NCBI GenBank assembly: GCA_934202005.1
Contig: CAKPXP010000003.1
Span: forward strand, 95,220 to 159,219
DNA from: an uncultured Selenomonas sp.
GTDB lineage: Bacteria; Bacillota; Negativicutes; Selenomonadales; Selenomonadaceae
Direction of reading: 5' to 3'
Length of the DNA stretch: 64,000 nt
The notes beneath the pieces are model-generated. The model was given only the letters and a program-made list of their open reading frames with translations, searched no databases and was not told where the DNA came from. Position 1 is the first letter of the stretch. Every line of letters starts with the position of its first letter. Positions 14,672 to 23,927 of this stretch are shown here, one piece after another. Both the position numbers and the translations under genes were made by a program.

Positions 14672-15688
14672 TCAGTGCGCGCCGCAGGTGCCTGTTGCGG
14701 CCGTGCAGTCCTCGTCCTTGTTCGTGAGGCCGAGATCCTTGAGCATCTGCATATCCTCCTTGATGGTTGTGCCGGAGGTCGTGAGCATGTTGCCCGTGAT
14801 GGAGGCCGAGGCGCCTGTCTCGAACGCCGTCGCGCCGTTTTGCGGCAGGAGCTTGCGCCCCGCCGCGAGGCGGATGTTCGCCGTCGGGGTGATGTAGCGG
14901 AAGAAGGCGATCGTGCGCAGGATGTCCTCCGCGGGCAGCTGGGGCCGCCCCTCCATGCCCGTGCCAGGAATCGGCATGAGCGCGTTGATGGGGATGGACT
15001 CGATGCCGAGCTCCTGCAGGGAGAGCGCCATGTCGAGACGGTCTTCCCAGGTCTCGCCCATGCCGATGATACCGCCCGAGCAGACGCAGAAACCTTCCTC
15101 TTGCGCCATCTTGATGGTACGGATGCGGTCGTCGTAGGTGTGCGACGTACAGATCTGCGGGAAAAAGCGGCGGCTCGTCTCGATGTTGTGATGATAGCTC
15201 GTGACGCCGGCCTCATGCAGCCGGTGCAGCTGCTCGCGCGTGAGTAGACCGTGCGAGGCGCAGAGGTCGATCGTGAGTGTTCGCTTCATTTCTTTGTATG
15301 TCTCGATGGCCTTGTCAAAATCCCGACCCGTGAGCGCACGCCCTGAGGTCACGATGGCGAAACGGTTCGCACCGGCTTCCTGGTTGGCACGCGCGTTGCG
15401 GATGATTTCTTCCTTGGGGAGGAAACCGTACTCGTCGATGCCCGTATGATGGCATGCCGCCTGCGCGCAGTACTTGCAGTTCTCGCCGCAGCGTCCCGAC
15501 CGGCCGTTGATGATGGTGCAGAAATCAATATGCTTGCCGCAAAAGTGCCGCTGCAGACGGCCGGCGCCTTCCTGCAGTTCCTCCAGGGGAGCGGTGAGGA
15601 AGATGGAAAGATCGTCTGAGCGGCGGATGCGGTCGCCTGCGATGATATCCGTTGCCAGTTGGTCGGGAGTACGGTTGTTTCGATTCAT
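14672..15688 (-). CDS. bioB: Biotin synthase
   Basis: A 338-residue radical SAM enzyme that inserts sulfur into dethiobiotin to make biotin. GRCGENCKYC holds the three [4Fe-4S] cysteines (67, 71, 74), and the conserved YHHNIETS, GEDRLDMA-like (GETWEDRLDMA) and GRKLLPQNGA segments are typical of BioB. The C-terminus ends in an extra Cys-containing tail. A weak GCGAGG site lies 8 bases before the ATG. It is transcribed alone from a promoter with an operator-like repeat; no other bio genes are in the window, so dethiobiotin may come from genes elsewhere or from outside. Confidence 0.95.
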   Translation of the reverse strand: MNRNNRTPDQLATDIIAGDRIRRSDDLSIFLTAPLEELQEGAGRLQRHFCGKHIDFCTIINGRSGRCGENCKYCAQAACHHTGIDEYGFLPKEEIIRNARANQEAGANRFAIVTSGRALTGRDFDKAIETYKEMKRTLTIDLCASHGLLTREQLHRLHEAGVTSYHHNIETSRRFFPQICTSHTYDDRIRTIKMAQEEGFCVCSGGIIGMGETWEDRLDMALSLQELGIESIPINALMPIPGTGMEGRPQLPAEDILRTIAFFRYITPTANIRLAAGRKLLPQNGATAFETGASASITGNMLTTSGTTIKEDMQMLKDLGLTNKDEDCTAATGTCGAH

Positions 15689-15744
15689 TTCGATGGCCTC
15701 GCTTTTTCAATAAGGATAAATAGAAAACACTGACACTCTCTATA

Positions 15745-15779
15745 GTCAACATTATATATAGTACATCGTTGACAGTCAA
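15745..15779 (-). promoter_or_regulatory. bioB promoter with inverted-repeat operator (candidate BirA site)
   Basis: On the minus strand TTGACT (15774-15779), a 17-base spacer and TATAAT (15751-15756) form a near-ideal promoter. The inverted repeat GTCAAC (15745-15750) / GTTGAC (15768-15773), with a 17-base gap, brackets the -10 box. This spacing and half-site resemble operators of the biotin repressor BirA, so biotin repression of bioB is likely, though the regulator is inferred. Confidence 0.65.
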
Positions 15780-15880
15780 CTGCATACGAATTTTCAGGAT
15801 AACATATTTCCCGACGACTTTTTGAAACGCACGGTCGTTTTACCCATCCATGCTTCCGTATTTTTATATGAAGGATACGC

Positions 15881-16789
15881 TTATGGCTGTGAGAGATCTT
15901 CCTCCTTGTCTTTATGTTTGCGCAGGGTGTCGCGACAGAAATCTATGAAGGATTGGGCGGCCTTCGAGATGTAGCGGTCTTTTTTCCATGCGAGACCGAC
16001 GTCGACGAAGAGTGGCTCCTCGAGTGGAATGGTCTTGACGCCGGGTGCGTCTTCGAGCACCATGTCAAGCAGGAACGAGATGCCAACGCCGCTCGCGACG
16101 AGTCCCTTGATGGTGACGACCTGGTTGGATTCGAGCACGATGTTCGGCGTGATGCTCTGTTCCTTGAGTTTGCCGAGAATGGTCTGACGCAAGAAGGAAC
16201 CTTCCTTGAGCATGATGACATTGGCCGCGGCAATGTCTTCTTTCGTGAGGCGATCCTTGGCGGCGAGCGGGCTGTTTTCTGGCACGCAGGCGACAATCTG
16301 GCTCGTCGTCATCGGCAGGAGCTGCAGATTATGCGAGGCGCCAGAGATGATGATGATGCCGAAATCGAGCTCATCGCGCTCGAGCTGCTCGCGGATGGAC
16401 ATAGAGCCCTCCTCGTGCAGGTAGATGTCGAGATGGGAGTATTTCTTCTGGAAGCTGGAGAAGATCTTCGGGAAAAGATAGGCACCCATCATCGGGGGGA
16501 TGCCGATCTTGATTGTGCCTTTCTGGAGTTGCTTGTAGTCGTTGACCTCGAGGACAGCGTCCTGGATATTGCGCAAGGCGAGCTCGATGCGGTTGAGGAA
16601 AACAGCACCCTCAGGCGTCAGGGCAAGTTGTTTCTGGCTGCGGTCGAAGAGCTGGATGCCGAGCTCGGCTTCTAGCTTTTTGATCGCGACGGTGATGTTT
16701 GGCTGAGAGACGCGTAGGCGCTCGGCAGCGCGCGTGATGTTACGCAGTCGGCTGGCCATCTGGAAATATTCAAGCTGACGTAATTCCAT
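15881..16789 (-). CDS. LysR-family transcriptional regulator
   Basis: A 302-residue LysR regulator: a winged helix-turn-helix at residues 1-60 (LEYFQMASRLRNITRAAERL, then SQPNITVAIKKLE) followed by a two-lobed periplasmic-binding-like effector domain from about 90. The ligand cannot be read from sequence. It diverges from motA across about 200 bases of AT-rich DNA, where it probably autoregulates; LysR proteins often control the divergent gene, but a link to motility would be unusual and is unproven. The ribosome binding site is weak (AGAAAGAAG). Confidence 0.85.
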   Translation of the reverse strand: MELRQLEYFQMASRLRNITRAAERLRVSQPNITVAIKKLEAELGIQLFDRSQKQLALTPEGAVFLNRIELALRNIQDAVLEVNDYKQLQKGTIKIGIPPMMGAYLFPKIFSSFQKKYSHLDIYLHEEGSMSIREQLERDELDFGIIIISGASHNLQLLPMTTSQIVACVPENSPLAAKDRLTKEDIAAANVIMLKEGSFLRQTILGKLKEQSITPNIVLESNQVVTIKGLVASGVGISFLLDMVLEDAPGVKTIPLEEPLFVDVGLAWKKDRYISKAAQSFIDFCRDTLRKHKDKEEDLSQP

Positions 16790-16991
16790 ACAATCGCTTC
16801 TTTCTCTATAAATTTCACTTATCTTTTGATATTATACCATAGATTGAAGCGAAATATGATAAAATAAAGGGAATTTATTGTCGTGATGAGAAAATTTTTT
16901 CACGGCGAAAGTAGGATTTTCTTTTTTTATGGGGAATGTTATACTAAGAGACAACGGAGTATCACAAGGATGGATATAGGGGGTCTTGTAT

Positions 16992-17765
16992 TTGGAAATA
17001 TCGACAGTCATCGGCTTGTGCTTGGGTTTTTTCTGCATCTTCTTCGGCATGGTCTTGAAGGGTGCCCCGCTCAGCGCGTTGAATAACCCGGCGGCATTCC
17101 TCATCATTATTGGTGGTACGGTGGCTTGCCTTTTTAATGCGTTCCGCATGGATGAGCTCAAAACGCTGCCTAAGATTATCAAGATGACGTTTTTTAAGCC
17201 CGCGACACACGCGAAGGCAGAGCTTCTGCAGCTCTTTGTCGAGCTCTCGCAGATCGCGCGCAGAGAGGGCATTCTTGCGCTCGAGAATAAGGTGTCTGAT
17301 ATTGACGATCCGTTTTTCCGCACGGGGCTTAATATGGTCATCGACGGCATGGATCCCGACTTCGTCAGCGATGTGCTTGACGCAGAGCTTGCCGTCATGC
17401 AGGAGCGCCACTCCAAGGGCCGTTCGATGCTGACGCAGGCTGGCACCTACGCGCCGACACTGGGCGTTTTAGGAGCTGTCGTCGGCCTGATTGCGGCACT
17501 CGGCAACCTCGATGATATCAACAAGCTGGGCCACGCGGTGGCCGCGGCATTCGTCGCTACGATTCTCGGTATTTTCACGGCTTATGTTCTCTGGTTGCCG
17601 CTCGCGAACAAACTGAAACTGCTCTCGGAGGAGGAGGTCAGCGAAAAGCGTATGATCATCGAGGGAATCCTTTCCCTGCAGGCTGGCGATTCCCCGACGG
17701 CAATCGAAGCGAAGCTCATGGTATTCATCCCGCAGTCGGAACGCGAAAATGTGAAGAAGGAGTGA
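16992..17765 (+). CDS. motA: Flagellar motor stator protein MotA
   Basis: The 257-residue inner-membrane stator subunit forms, with MotB, the ion channel that drives flagellar rotation. Four membrane segments are seen (near residues 3-20, 30-47, 150-170, 180-205) with the large cytoplasmic loop between the second and third that contacts FliG. The TTG at 16992 lies 8 bases after AGGGGG and gives the family-like start MEISTVIGL; another TTG at 16986 is too close to the site. Upstream lies a TATACT box (16940-16945) with only a weak -35, and no clear sigma-28 promoter. motB follows after 4 bases. Confidence 0.93.
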   Translation: MEISTVIGLCLGFFCIFFGMVLKGAPLSALNNPAAFLIIIGGTVACLFNAFRMDELKTLPKIIKMTFFKPATHAKAELLQLFVELSQIARREGILALENKVSDIDDPFFRTGLNMVIDGMDPDFVSDVLDAELAVMQERHSKGRSMLTQAGTYAPTLGVLGAVVGLIAALGNLDDINKLGHAVAAAFVATILGIFTAYVLWLPLANKLKLLSEEEVSEKRMIIEGILSLQAGDSPTAIEAKLMVFIPQSERENVKKE

Positions 17766-17769
17766 TTGG

Positions 17770-18636
17770 ATGGCTCGTAAGAAACGCGGCAAGCAGAAAG
17801 AGGAGGAGGCCAGCGAGGCTTGGCTGCTGCCGTATTCTGACCTCATGACGTTGCTCTTGGCGCTCTTCATATCGCTTTTCGCCATCTCGCAGACGGATCA
17901 GAAGAAGGTATCCGACCTTGCGCAAGCATTCAGTTCCGCGTTCAACATGGGTGGCCCGTCCATGTTCGACCAGATGGGTCCGAATCCGGGACGTCGTGCG
18001 GAGATGCCATCGGATCAGGATCTCGGCAATTCTGCCTATATCCAGGAGAACCAGTCGCTCGAGCAGGCGAAGAAGGAGATGGATGAGTACATCGACCAGA
18101 ACCAGCTCACGGATCAGCTCTCGACGGAGCTCACGGAGGATGGTCTGCTCATCCGTATCAAGGAGAAGGCGTTGTTCCCGTCGGGGTCGGCAGAGCTCGG
18201 CGGACAGGCGCAGAACATCGGTCCTGTCGTCGCGGGACTCCTTGCCTCCATTCCGGAGCGCGTCGTCATCTCTGGCCATACGGACAATGTACCGATCCAC
18301 AGTGCGCAGTTTCCGTCAAATTGGGAGCTGAGCTCGCAGCGCGCGTTGAATTTCATGAAGTATCTGCTTTCCCTCAATCCTAAACTGCAGCCACAGCGGT
18401 TCAGCGCGATCGGTTACAGCGAATATCGGCCGATTGCGGATAACAGTACAGAGGCGGGGCGGATGAAGAACCGCCGTGTCGAGGTGCTCATCGCGCGCAA
18501 TCTGCGCTTCAATCCGGACGAGAGCGGCAAGAATCCGAACAAGGATACGGGGGAGGCCGCGCCGGCAAGTACGGGCGGTCAGGTGCCGAATGCTGCTGTG
18601 GCGGATGGCTCGCATGTGACGACAACAACATTCTGA
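17770..18636 (+). CDS. motB: Flagellar motor stator protein MotB
   Basis: The 288-residue partner of MotA, anchored to peptidoglycan. A basic N-terminus precedes the single membrane helix whose YSDLMTLLLALF motif holds the ion-carrying Asp24. A long linker is followed by the OmpA-like domain (about 125-245), with ISGHTDNVPIH and the NRRVEVLIARN end that bind peptidoglycan. The last 40 residues are a Pro/Gly/Ala-rich tail. The pair indicates a motile cell, although no other flagellar genes are in the window. Confidence 0.94.
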   Translation: MARKKRGKQKEEEASEAWLLPYSDLMTLLLALFISLFAISQTDQKKVSDLAQAFSSAFNMGGPSMFDQMGPNPGRRAEMPSDQDLGNSAYIQENQSLEQAKKEMDEYIDQNQLTDQLSTELTEDGLLIRIKEKALFPSGSAELGGQAQNIGPVVAGLLASIPERVVISGHTDNVPIHSAQFPSNWELSSQRALNFMKYLLSLNPKLQPQRFSAIGYSEYRPIADNSTEAGRMKNRRVEVLIARNLRFNPDESGKNPNKDTGEAAPASTGGQVPNAAVADGSHVTTTTF

Positions 18637-18644
18637 GTGTTTCT

Positions 18645-18687
18645 GGGATTGCCGCATGGCCTAGATGGCTATGTGCAGTCCTTTTTT
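18645..18687 (+). terminator. Intrinsic terminator of motAB
   Basis: An imperfect stem between GGGATTGCCGCATGGCC (from 18645) and GGCTATGTGCAGTCC (to 18681), with wobble pairs and one bulge, is followed by TTTTTT. It lies just after the motB stop. Confidence 0.75.
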
Positions 18688-18745
18688 CATGCAAGAGTCC
18701 AAGAGCGCAGGCCGTTTGTGCGTATGATATGAAAGGGAGGTGCTT

Positions 18746-19123
18746 ATGCTAGCAGGAATTGGCACGGATATTGTAGAAATAAGCCGTGTGGGAAAGGCCC
18801 TCGTTAACCCGCGGTTTCGCGAGCGTGTCTATACACCCGCGGAACGCAGATACTGCGAGGGGCGAGGAGCATCGATGACAGCTTCCTTTGCCGCAAGATT
18901 TGCAGGGAAGGAAGCCGTGCTCAAGGCCTTTGGTACGGGACTGCGCGGGGGGACACTGCAAGAGATCGAGATCTTGCCAGATGAGCTTGGCTGTCCTCAG
19001 GTAACGTTATCGGGATTCTTTGCAGAGCTCGCACAGCGGAGGGGGATTGTGCGCGTGGTGATTTCACTGAGCCATGCGCGTGAGTATGCAACGGCACAGT
19101 GCGTGATGGAGGGAACAGAATGA
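18746..19123 (+). CDS. acpS: Holo-[acyl-carrier-protein] synthase
   Basis: A 125-residue phosphopantetheinyl transferase that moves 4'-phosphopantetheine from CoA to the acyl carrier protein. The magnesium-binding residues are in GIGTDIVEI (Asp8) and RFAGKEAVLKAFG (Glu56), both at standard places. AAAGGGAGG lies 5 bases before the ATG at 18746; a GTG at 18740 overlaps the site. The stop overlaps the start of nnr by 4 bases; acpS next to nnr is a widespread pairing. Confidence 0.94.
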   Translation: MLAGIGTDIVEISRVGKALVNPRFRERVYTPAERRYCEGRGASMTASFAARFAGKEAVLKAFGTGLRGGTLQEIEILPDELGCPQVTLSGFFAELAQRRGIVRVVISLSHAREYATAQCVMEGTE

Positions 19124-20694
19124 GAATATCACTTGCGGAGGAAATGCGTGGCATTGACAAAAAGGCGGCGGAGACATACGGCCTTTCGACGGCTGTTCTC
19201 ATGGAGAATGCCGGCCATCGGACAGCGGAGGCTGTCGCTGAGCTTCTGGGAACTCCTGTGATGGGAAAGAGCGTTATCGTGCTCGCGGGCTCGGGGAATA
19301 ATGGCGGTGACGCGTTTGCGGCGGCACGTCATTTGGCGAATCTTGGCATGCGATTGAAGATTTTCTTTATTGGTGACGTTGCACATTTTTCACCTGCTAC
19401 AGCTGCTAATTGCGAAACGGTGAAGAAGATGGGCATCGAGATTCATGAACTCGCGAGTGACCGCACCTGGGATCGCTTGACAGTTTCGCTGCGCTTTGCG
19501 GATGTCGTGGTGGACGGCGTGCTCGGCACGGGGGTCGCAGGAGAACTGCGAAAGCCTGTGCTGAGGCTCATCGAACTTGTCAACAGCATGGGAAAGCCTG
19601 TGGTATCCATCGACATTCCCTCTGGCGTAGCAGCGGACACGGGAGCGGTATCGACTGTAGCGATGCAGGCAGCGGTGACGCTCACGTTTGGTTTGCCAAA
19701 GGTGGGGCACTTCCTTTGCCCCGGTGCTGCGCTGACGGGGAAGCTGCTCGTCGATGATATTGGTCTGCCGCTCCAGCTTCTCGAGGAGAAATCGATGCGG
19801 CAGGTATTGCTCGACGATGCGCTGGCGACGACGCTCTTACCGTTGCGACCGCTCGATGTGCACAAGGGGAGTTGCGGGCATGTGCTCGTTGTTGCAGGCT
19901 CACGCGGCATGACAGGGGCTGCGTATCTCGCATCGCTTGCAGCGCTGCGGATCGGCGCAGGCATGGTGACGCTCGCGGTGCCGGAAAGCATCGCGGATCT
20001 CATGGAGATGAAGACGACGGAGGTCATGACCGTGCCGGTACCGGAATGTGCGCCGGGCGTCATGGGGGGCGATGAAGCACTCGCGAGGCTCCTCGAGCTC
20101 TCCGAGGGAAAAGATGCGGTGCTCATCGGACCTGGCCTCGGCAGGTTAGAGGCAACGGGTGAGGTCGTGCGTAAGTTTGCCGCGTATCTCGAGAAGCCTT
20201 TGGTGCTCGACGCTGATGCACTGTTCGCCTTCCACGGACACCTTAAGGAACTCGCGCGATGCAAGCAGATGCCGGTGCTTACACCGCATCTCGGCGAGCT
20301 TGCTGGACTCTTGGGCGAGACGGTGGAGGCGGTGCGCCAGGATTTGCTAAAGTGCGTCCGCGAGGCGGCAGCACGTCTGCAGAGCGTCATCGTCGCAAAA
20401 AGCGAGTGCACGCTCGTCGCTTACCCGAACGGCGAAGTTTTTTTCACGACGAAGGGGAATCCCGGCATGGCGACGGCTGGCTGCGGCGATGTGCTTGCAG
20501 GTACGGTCGTCGGACTCATGCAGCAGATGGAGAGCGCTTTGGCGCCGCTCGCTGGTGTCTATCTGCACGGCCTCGCGGGTGATCTCGCGGCGTCGCACAG
20601 CGGCGATGGTCTCATTGCCTCCGACGTTCTCGCTCAGCTGCCGCGCGCACTCGTGAATCTGCGCCGTCGTCAGACGGGCGCGGCGGCAAAATGA
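19120..20694 (+). CDS. nnr: Bifunctional NAD(P)H-hydrate epimerase/dehydratase
   Basis: A 524-residue two-domain repair enzyme for damaged NADH and NADPH. The N-terminal YjeF-N half (about 1-215) is the epimerase, with GSGNNGGDAF as its phosphate-binding loop; the C-terminal half (about 225-520) is the ADP- or ATP-dependent dehydratase, with the IGPGLG motif, a VLDADAL segment and NPGMATAGCGDVLAG near the end. The ATG at 19120 overlaps the acpS stop (ATGA) and follows GGAGGGA. No separate promoter is seen. Confidence 0.94.
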   Translation: MRISLAEEMRGIDKKAAETYGLSTAVLMENAGHRTAEAVAELLGTPVMGKSVIVLAGSGNNGGDAFAAARHLANLGMRLKIFFIGDVAHFSPATAANCETVKKMGIEIHELASDRTWDRLTVSLRFADVVVDGVLGTGVAGELRKPVLRLIELVNSMGKPVVSIDIPSGVAADTGAVSTVAMQAAVTLTFGLPKVGHFLCPGAALTGKLLVDDIGLPLQLLEEKSMRQVLLDDALATTLLPLRPLDVHKGSCGHVLVVAGSRGMTGAAYLASLAALRIGAGMVTLAVPESIADLMEMKTTEVMTVPVPECAPGVMGGDEALARLLELSEGKDAVLIGPGLGRLEATGEVVRKFAAYLEKPLVLDADALFAFHGHLKELARCKQMPVLTPHLGELAGLLGETVEAVRQDLLKCVREAAARLQSVIVAKSECTLVAYPNGEVFFTTKGNPGMATAGCGDVLAGTVVGLMQQMESALAPLAGVYLHGLAGDLAASHSGDGLIASDVLAQLPRALVNLRRRQTGAAAK

Positions 20695-20712
20695 TGTGCC
20701 GCACGTTACAAC

Positions 20713-20741
20713 TTGACATATGGAAATTGCTGCATTAGAAT
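20713..20741 (+). promoter_or_regulatory. ilvE promoter
   Basis: TTGACA (20713-20718), 17 bases, then TAGAAT (20736-20741). An inverted repeat ATTAGA / TCTAAT (20734-20739 and about 20752-20757) overlaps the -10 and could be an operator. Confidence 0.8.
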
Positions 20742-20788
20742 AGAAATCACTCTAATAGAGGTACATGAAACGAAAAGGGGCAGGATTT

Positions 20789-21814
20789 ATGTCAAAAGTG
20801 AATGTTGATTGGTCAAAACTTGGGTTCTCGTATCAGCCGATTTCCCAGCGCTATGTGGCGAACTATAAAGATGGCAAGTGGGGCAAGGGCGGCCTGACAG
20901 ATGATCCGAACGTGACACTCAATGAATGTGCCGGCATCCTGCAGTATTGCCAGGAGGTATTCGAGGGCCTCAAGGCGTACAAGACGAAAGATGGCCGCAC
21001 GGTTACGTTCCGCCCGGACATGAATGCGAAACGCATGATCGACTCCGCGAAACGGCTGGAGATGCCTCCGGTTTCCGAGGAGATGTTCATGGAGGCTGTC
21101 GACCAGGTCGTTGCGGCGAACAAGGACTGGATTCCTCCGTTCGAGACGGGCGGCGCGCTCTATCTGCGTCCATATCTCTTCGCATCGGGCCCTGTTATCG
21201 GCGTCAAGCCGTCGGACGAGTATCAGTTCCGTCTCTTTGGCACGCCGGTCGGCTCGTACTTCAAGAATGGCGTCAAACCAATCACGATCTGCGTGAGTGA
21301 TTTCGATCGCGCTGCACCGCGCGGCACGGGCCACATCAAGGCGGGCCTTAACTACGCGATGAGCCTGCATGCCTACATCACGGCGCATACGAATGGCTTT
21401 GATGAGAACATGTTCCTCGATCCGGCGACGCGCACCTACGTCGAGGAGACGGGCGGTGCGAATTTCCTCTTTGTCAAGAAGGATGGCACGCTCGTGACGC
21501 CGAAGTCAGATTCCATTCTGCCGTCCATCACGCGTCGCTCGCTTATTACGATTGCGACGGATATGCTCGGCATGAAGGTGGAACACCGCCCGGTGAAGCT
21601 CACCGAGGTCGGCGATTTCGCGGAGGCCGGTCTCTGCGGTACGGCGGCCGTCATCTGTCCGGTGGGCAAGGTCGTCGATCACGACAAGGTCTACAACATC
21701 GCGAGTGGCATGGAGAAGATGGGCCCAGTGCTCCAGAAGCTCTATGATACGCTGCGCGGCATTCAGCTCGGCACGATCGAGGGGCCGGCAGGCTGGGTGC
21801 ACGAAGTCAAGTAA
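20789..21814 (+). CDS. ilvE: Branched-chain amino acid aminotransferase
   Basis: A 341-residue fold-type IV PLP enzyme that transfers amino groups between glutamate and the keto acids of leucine, isoleucine and valine. The PLP lysine is Lys184 in GTGHIKAGLNYA; EVFEGLKAY and the later EETGGANFLFV and GTAAVICPV segments are typical of the larger BCAT2 type. The ATG at 20789 lies 8 bases after AAGGGG; an upstream ATG at 20765 is possible but gives a non-family extension. It has its own promoter and terminator. Confidence 0.94.
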   Translation: MSKVNVDWSKLGFSYQPISQRYVANYKDGKWGKGGLTDDPNVTLNECAGILQYCQEVFEGLKAYKTKDGRTVTFRPDMNAKRMIDSAKRLEMPPVSEEMFMEAVDQVVAANKDWIPPFETGGALYLRPYLFASGPVIGVKPSDEYQFRLFGTPVGSYFKNGVKPITICVSDFDRAAPRGTGHIKAGLNYAMSLHAYITAHTNGFDENMFLDPATRTYVEETGGANFLFVKKDGTLVTPKSDSILPSITRRSLITIATDMLGMKVEHRPVKLTEVGDFAEAGLCGTAAVICPVGKVVDHDKVYNIASGMEKMGPVLQKLYDTLRGIQLGTIEGPAGWVHEVK

Positions 21815-21825
21815 CGAGTTTTGCA

Positions 21826-21873
21826 CAGAAGCATCCCGGGGCGATCCGCCCCGGGATGCTTCTGCCTTTTTAG
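21826..21873 (+). terminator. Strong intrinsic terminator of ilvE
   Basis: CAGAAGCATCCCGGGGCG (21826-21843) pairs perfectly with the following arm around an ATC loop, ending in CCTTTTT. With about 18 base pairs it is the longest perfect terminator stem in the window. Confidence 0.93.
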
Positions 21874-22003
21874 AGGGAAAAGATCCCTGTGGCCTCGTTT
21901 GTAGGATTTTATACTATTTTTTTCTTCAGGTAACAAGGATTTTAGCAAAAGCTGCGAGAATAGAAAAAGAAAAGGTGTTTGTTCGTTCTAAGGGGTTTTG
22001 CTT

Positions 22004-22852
22004 ATGCCGGTCGATTTCCAGATACCACAAATTCCACTGCCGATCCGCGGCATTCTTTCGACGGTGGGACCGCTCGATGTTGCCGATATCCTGATTGTTG
22101 CCATCATTCTCTACAAGATTTATGAAATGCTGCAGGATACGCGCGCCATCACGCTGGTCAAGGGACTGCTCGTACTGCTCGGCGTCACGCTCGTCTGCAA
22201 TGCGCTCGAGCTGCATGTCATCTCCTGGTTGCTGCAGAAGGCTGTGACGCTGATTTTCGTGGCGCTGCCGATTGTCTTTCAGCCGGAACTGCGCCGTGGA
22301 CTCGAGCATCTCGGGCAGGGTCGGTTCCTCGGCAACGGTACGCTGCTCGACGACGAGCAGGCGCGTTCCGTGGTGCATGAGCTCACGCGGGCTGTGCGCA
22401 CGCTCTCCTCGACGAAGACGGGGGCCTTGCTCGTCATCGAGCGAGAGATGGGGCTCAATGACATCAGTGCGACGGGTATCCAGATCGACGGCCTCATAAC
22501 GGCGGATTTCCTACTCAATGTATTCATTCCCAATACGCCGCTGCACGATGGTGCCGCGGTGATTCGCGGCAATCGCCTCATTGCGGCCGGCTGTCTGTTG
22601 CCGCTCACGGAGAACCGGTCCCTGTCGACAGAGCTCGGCACGCGTCACCGCGCTGCCATCGGACTCTCGGAGCAGTGCGATGCGCTCATCGTTGTCGTGA
22701 GTGAGGAGACGGGAACGATTTCTGTCGCGGAGAACGGCCATATCATGCGCCATCTTGATACGGAGACGCTCAAGGCCATATTAGAGCCGGCATTTTCCTC
22801 CAAGAGGCAGAGCCTCCGTGAGATGTGGGAGAATTGGAGGAAAGGGAAATGA
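22004..22852 (+). CDS. cdaA: Diadenylate cyclase CdaA
   Basis: The 282-residue membrane-bound enzyme makes cyclic di-AMP from two ATP. Three hydrophobic segments (about 27-40, 50-68, 77-93) are followed by the DAC domain with the catalytic DGA (182-184) and RHR (214-216) motifs. The ATG at 22004 has AAGGGG 8 bases upstream; a TTG six bases earlier is too close. The stop overlaps cdaR. The usual third gene, glmM, is not adjacent here. Cyclic di-AMP controls potassium and osmolyte balance and cell-wall state in Firmicutes. Confidence 0.95.
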   Translation: MPVDFQIPQIPLPIRGILSTVGPLDVADILIVAIILYKIYEMLQDTRAITLVKGLLVLLGVTLVCNALELHVISWLLQKAVTLIFVALPIVFQPELRRGLEHLGQGRFLGNGTLLDDEQARSVVHELTRAVRTLSSTKTGALLVIEREMGLNDISATGIQIDGLITADFLLNVFIPNTPLHDGAAVIRGNRLIAAGCLLPLTENRSLSTELGTRHRAAIGLSEQCDALIVVVSEETGTISVAENGHIMRHLDTETLKAILEPAFSSKRQSLREMWENWRKGK

Positions 22853-23784
22853 TGAATCGCATCAATAGTATCTTTCGTCGCAATCTGCCGGCGAAAATCG
22901 TGGCGCTCGGTGTGGCAGTCGTGCTCTGGGTCGTTGTGATGAGCGATCAGAATCCCGCCATCGAAGGTTCGTTCACGGTGCCGGTGGCTGTGGTCAACAG
23001 CCCGGAGGGCTACAAGGTCACGAAGAGCGAAGATACCGTGAAAATCAAGGTGCGCGGTGCGCGCTCGCTCTTTGTCTCCGTGACGGCAGATGATTTCCGC
23101 GCTTATGTGGACTTGGGCGGCGCTGAAGCGGGGAAACAGTCGCACAAAGTACAGACGGCCCTGCCGCAGGGGTTCGAGCTCGTCGAGGTACAGCCGGAGA
23201 CGGTGGAGTTCAACCTCGATAAGATTATTCAGAAACAGGTGCGGGCAGATGTCATCGTGACAGGGAACTCCGCGCCCGGCACGACTGTCGCCAAGGTCAC
23301 ACAGGCTTCGTCCATCGTGACAATCGAGGGGCCGCAGTCGGCCGTGGAGAGCGTCACGCGTGTCGTGGGATATGTTGGACTTGCTGGAAACAGTGCGGAT
23401 TTTGATTTGCAAGTGCCGCTCACGGCACTCAATGCCGATGGCCGCGAGGTGCATGATGTGAGGGTCGTGCCGTCGGCGACGGAGGTCACGGTCCAGCTCG
23501 CAAGAGGCCTCACGAAGAAGATCGTCACCATCCATCCGGTACTTGACGGCAGTCTGCCAGATGACCTGACACTCAGCGAGGTTCGCACGGATCCCATCAA
23601 GCTCGAGATTGCGGGTGAAAGCAAGGTGCTCGCGCCGTTGAGTTCTGTCGATACGGAAAAGATCGACCTCAGTAAGGTGACGGGTTCGGAGAAGCTTACG
23701 GTGCGGCTCGATTTGCCGAACGGCGTCACGGTGACCAATCCGGAGATCAGCGTGAACATCGTTGTCAAGAAAAAAGAGAAATAG
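22849..23784 (+). CDS. cdaR: CdaA regulatory protein CdaR (YbbR domains)
   Basis: A 311-residue membrane-anchored protein that controls CdaA from outside the cytoplasmic face. One N-terminal membrane segment (about 14-33, IVALGVAVVLWVVVM) is followed by a series of YbbR repeats, each with a VPV-like start and an EVQPETVEF or similar strand pattern; about three to four repeats fit. The last residues are lysine-rich. The ATG overlaps the cdaA stop (ATGA), so the two are coupled. Confidence 0.9.
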   Translation: MMNRINSIFRRNLPAKIVALGVAVVLWVVVMSDQNPAIEGSFTVPVAVVNSPEGYKVTKSEDTVKIKVRGARSLFVSVTADDFRAYVDLGGAEAGKQSHKVQTALPQGFELVEVQPETVEFNLDKIIQKQVRADVIVTGNSAPGTTVAKVTQASSIVTIEGPQSAVESVTRVVGYVGLAGNSADFDLQVPLTALNADGREVHDVRVVPSATEVTVQLARGLTKKIVTIHPVLDGSLPDDLTLSEVRTDPIKLEIAGESKVLAPLSSVDTEKIDLSKVTGSEKLTVRLDLPNGVTVTNPEISVNIVVKKKEK

Positions 23785-23927
23785 TCAGGTGGAAAGAAAG
23801 CGCGGTACGAATGACTTTCTGACAGCGACAAGATAAGAATTTTGTATACATGCATTTGGAAATATAGACGGTTGTCCTTTTATGGCGTATGATAAGAAAA
23901 GTTGAGCATTTAAGGAGGAGTTATCAG

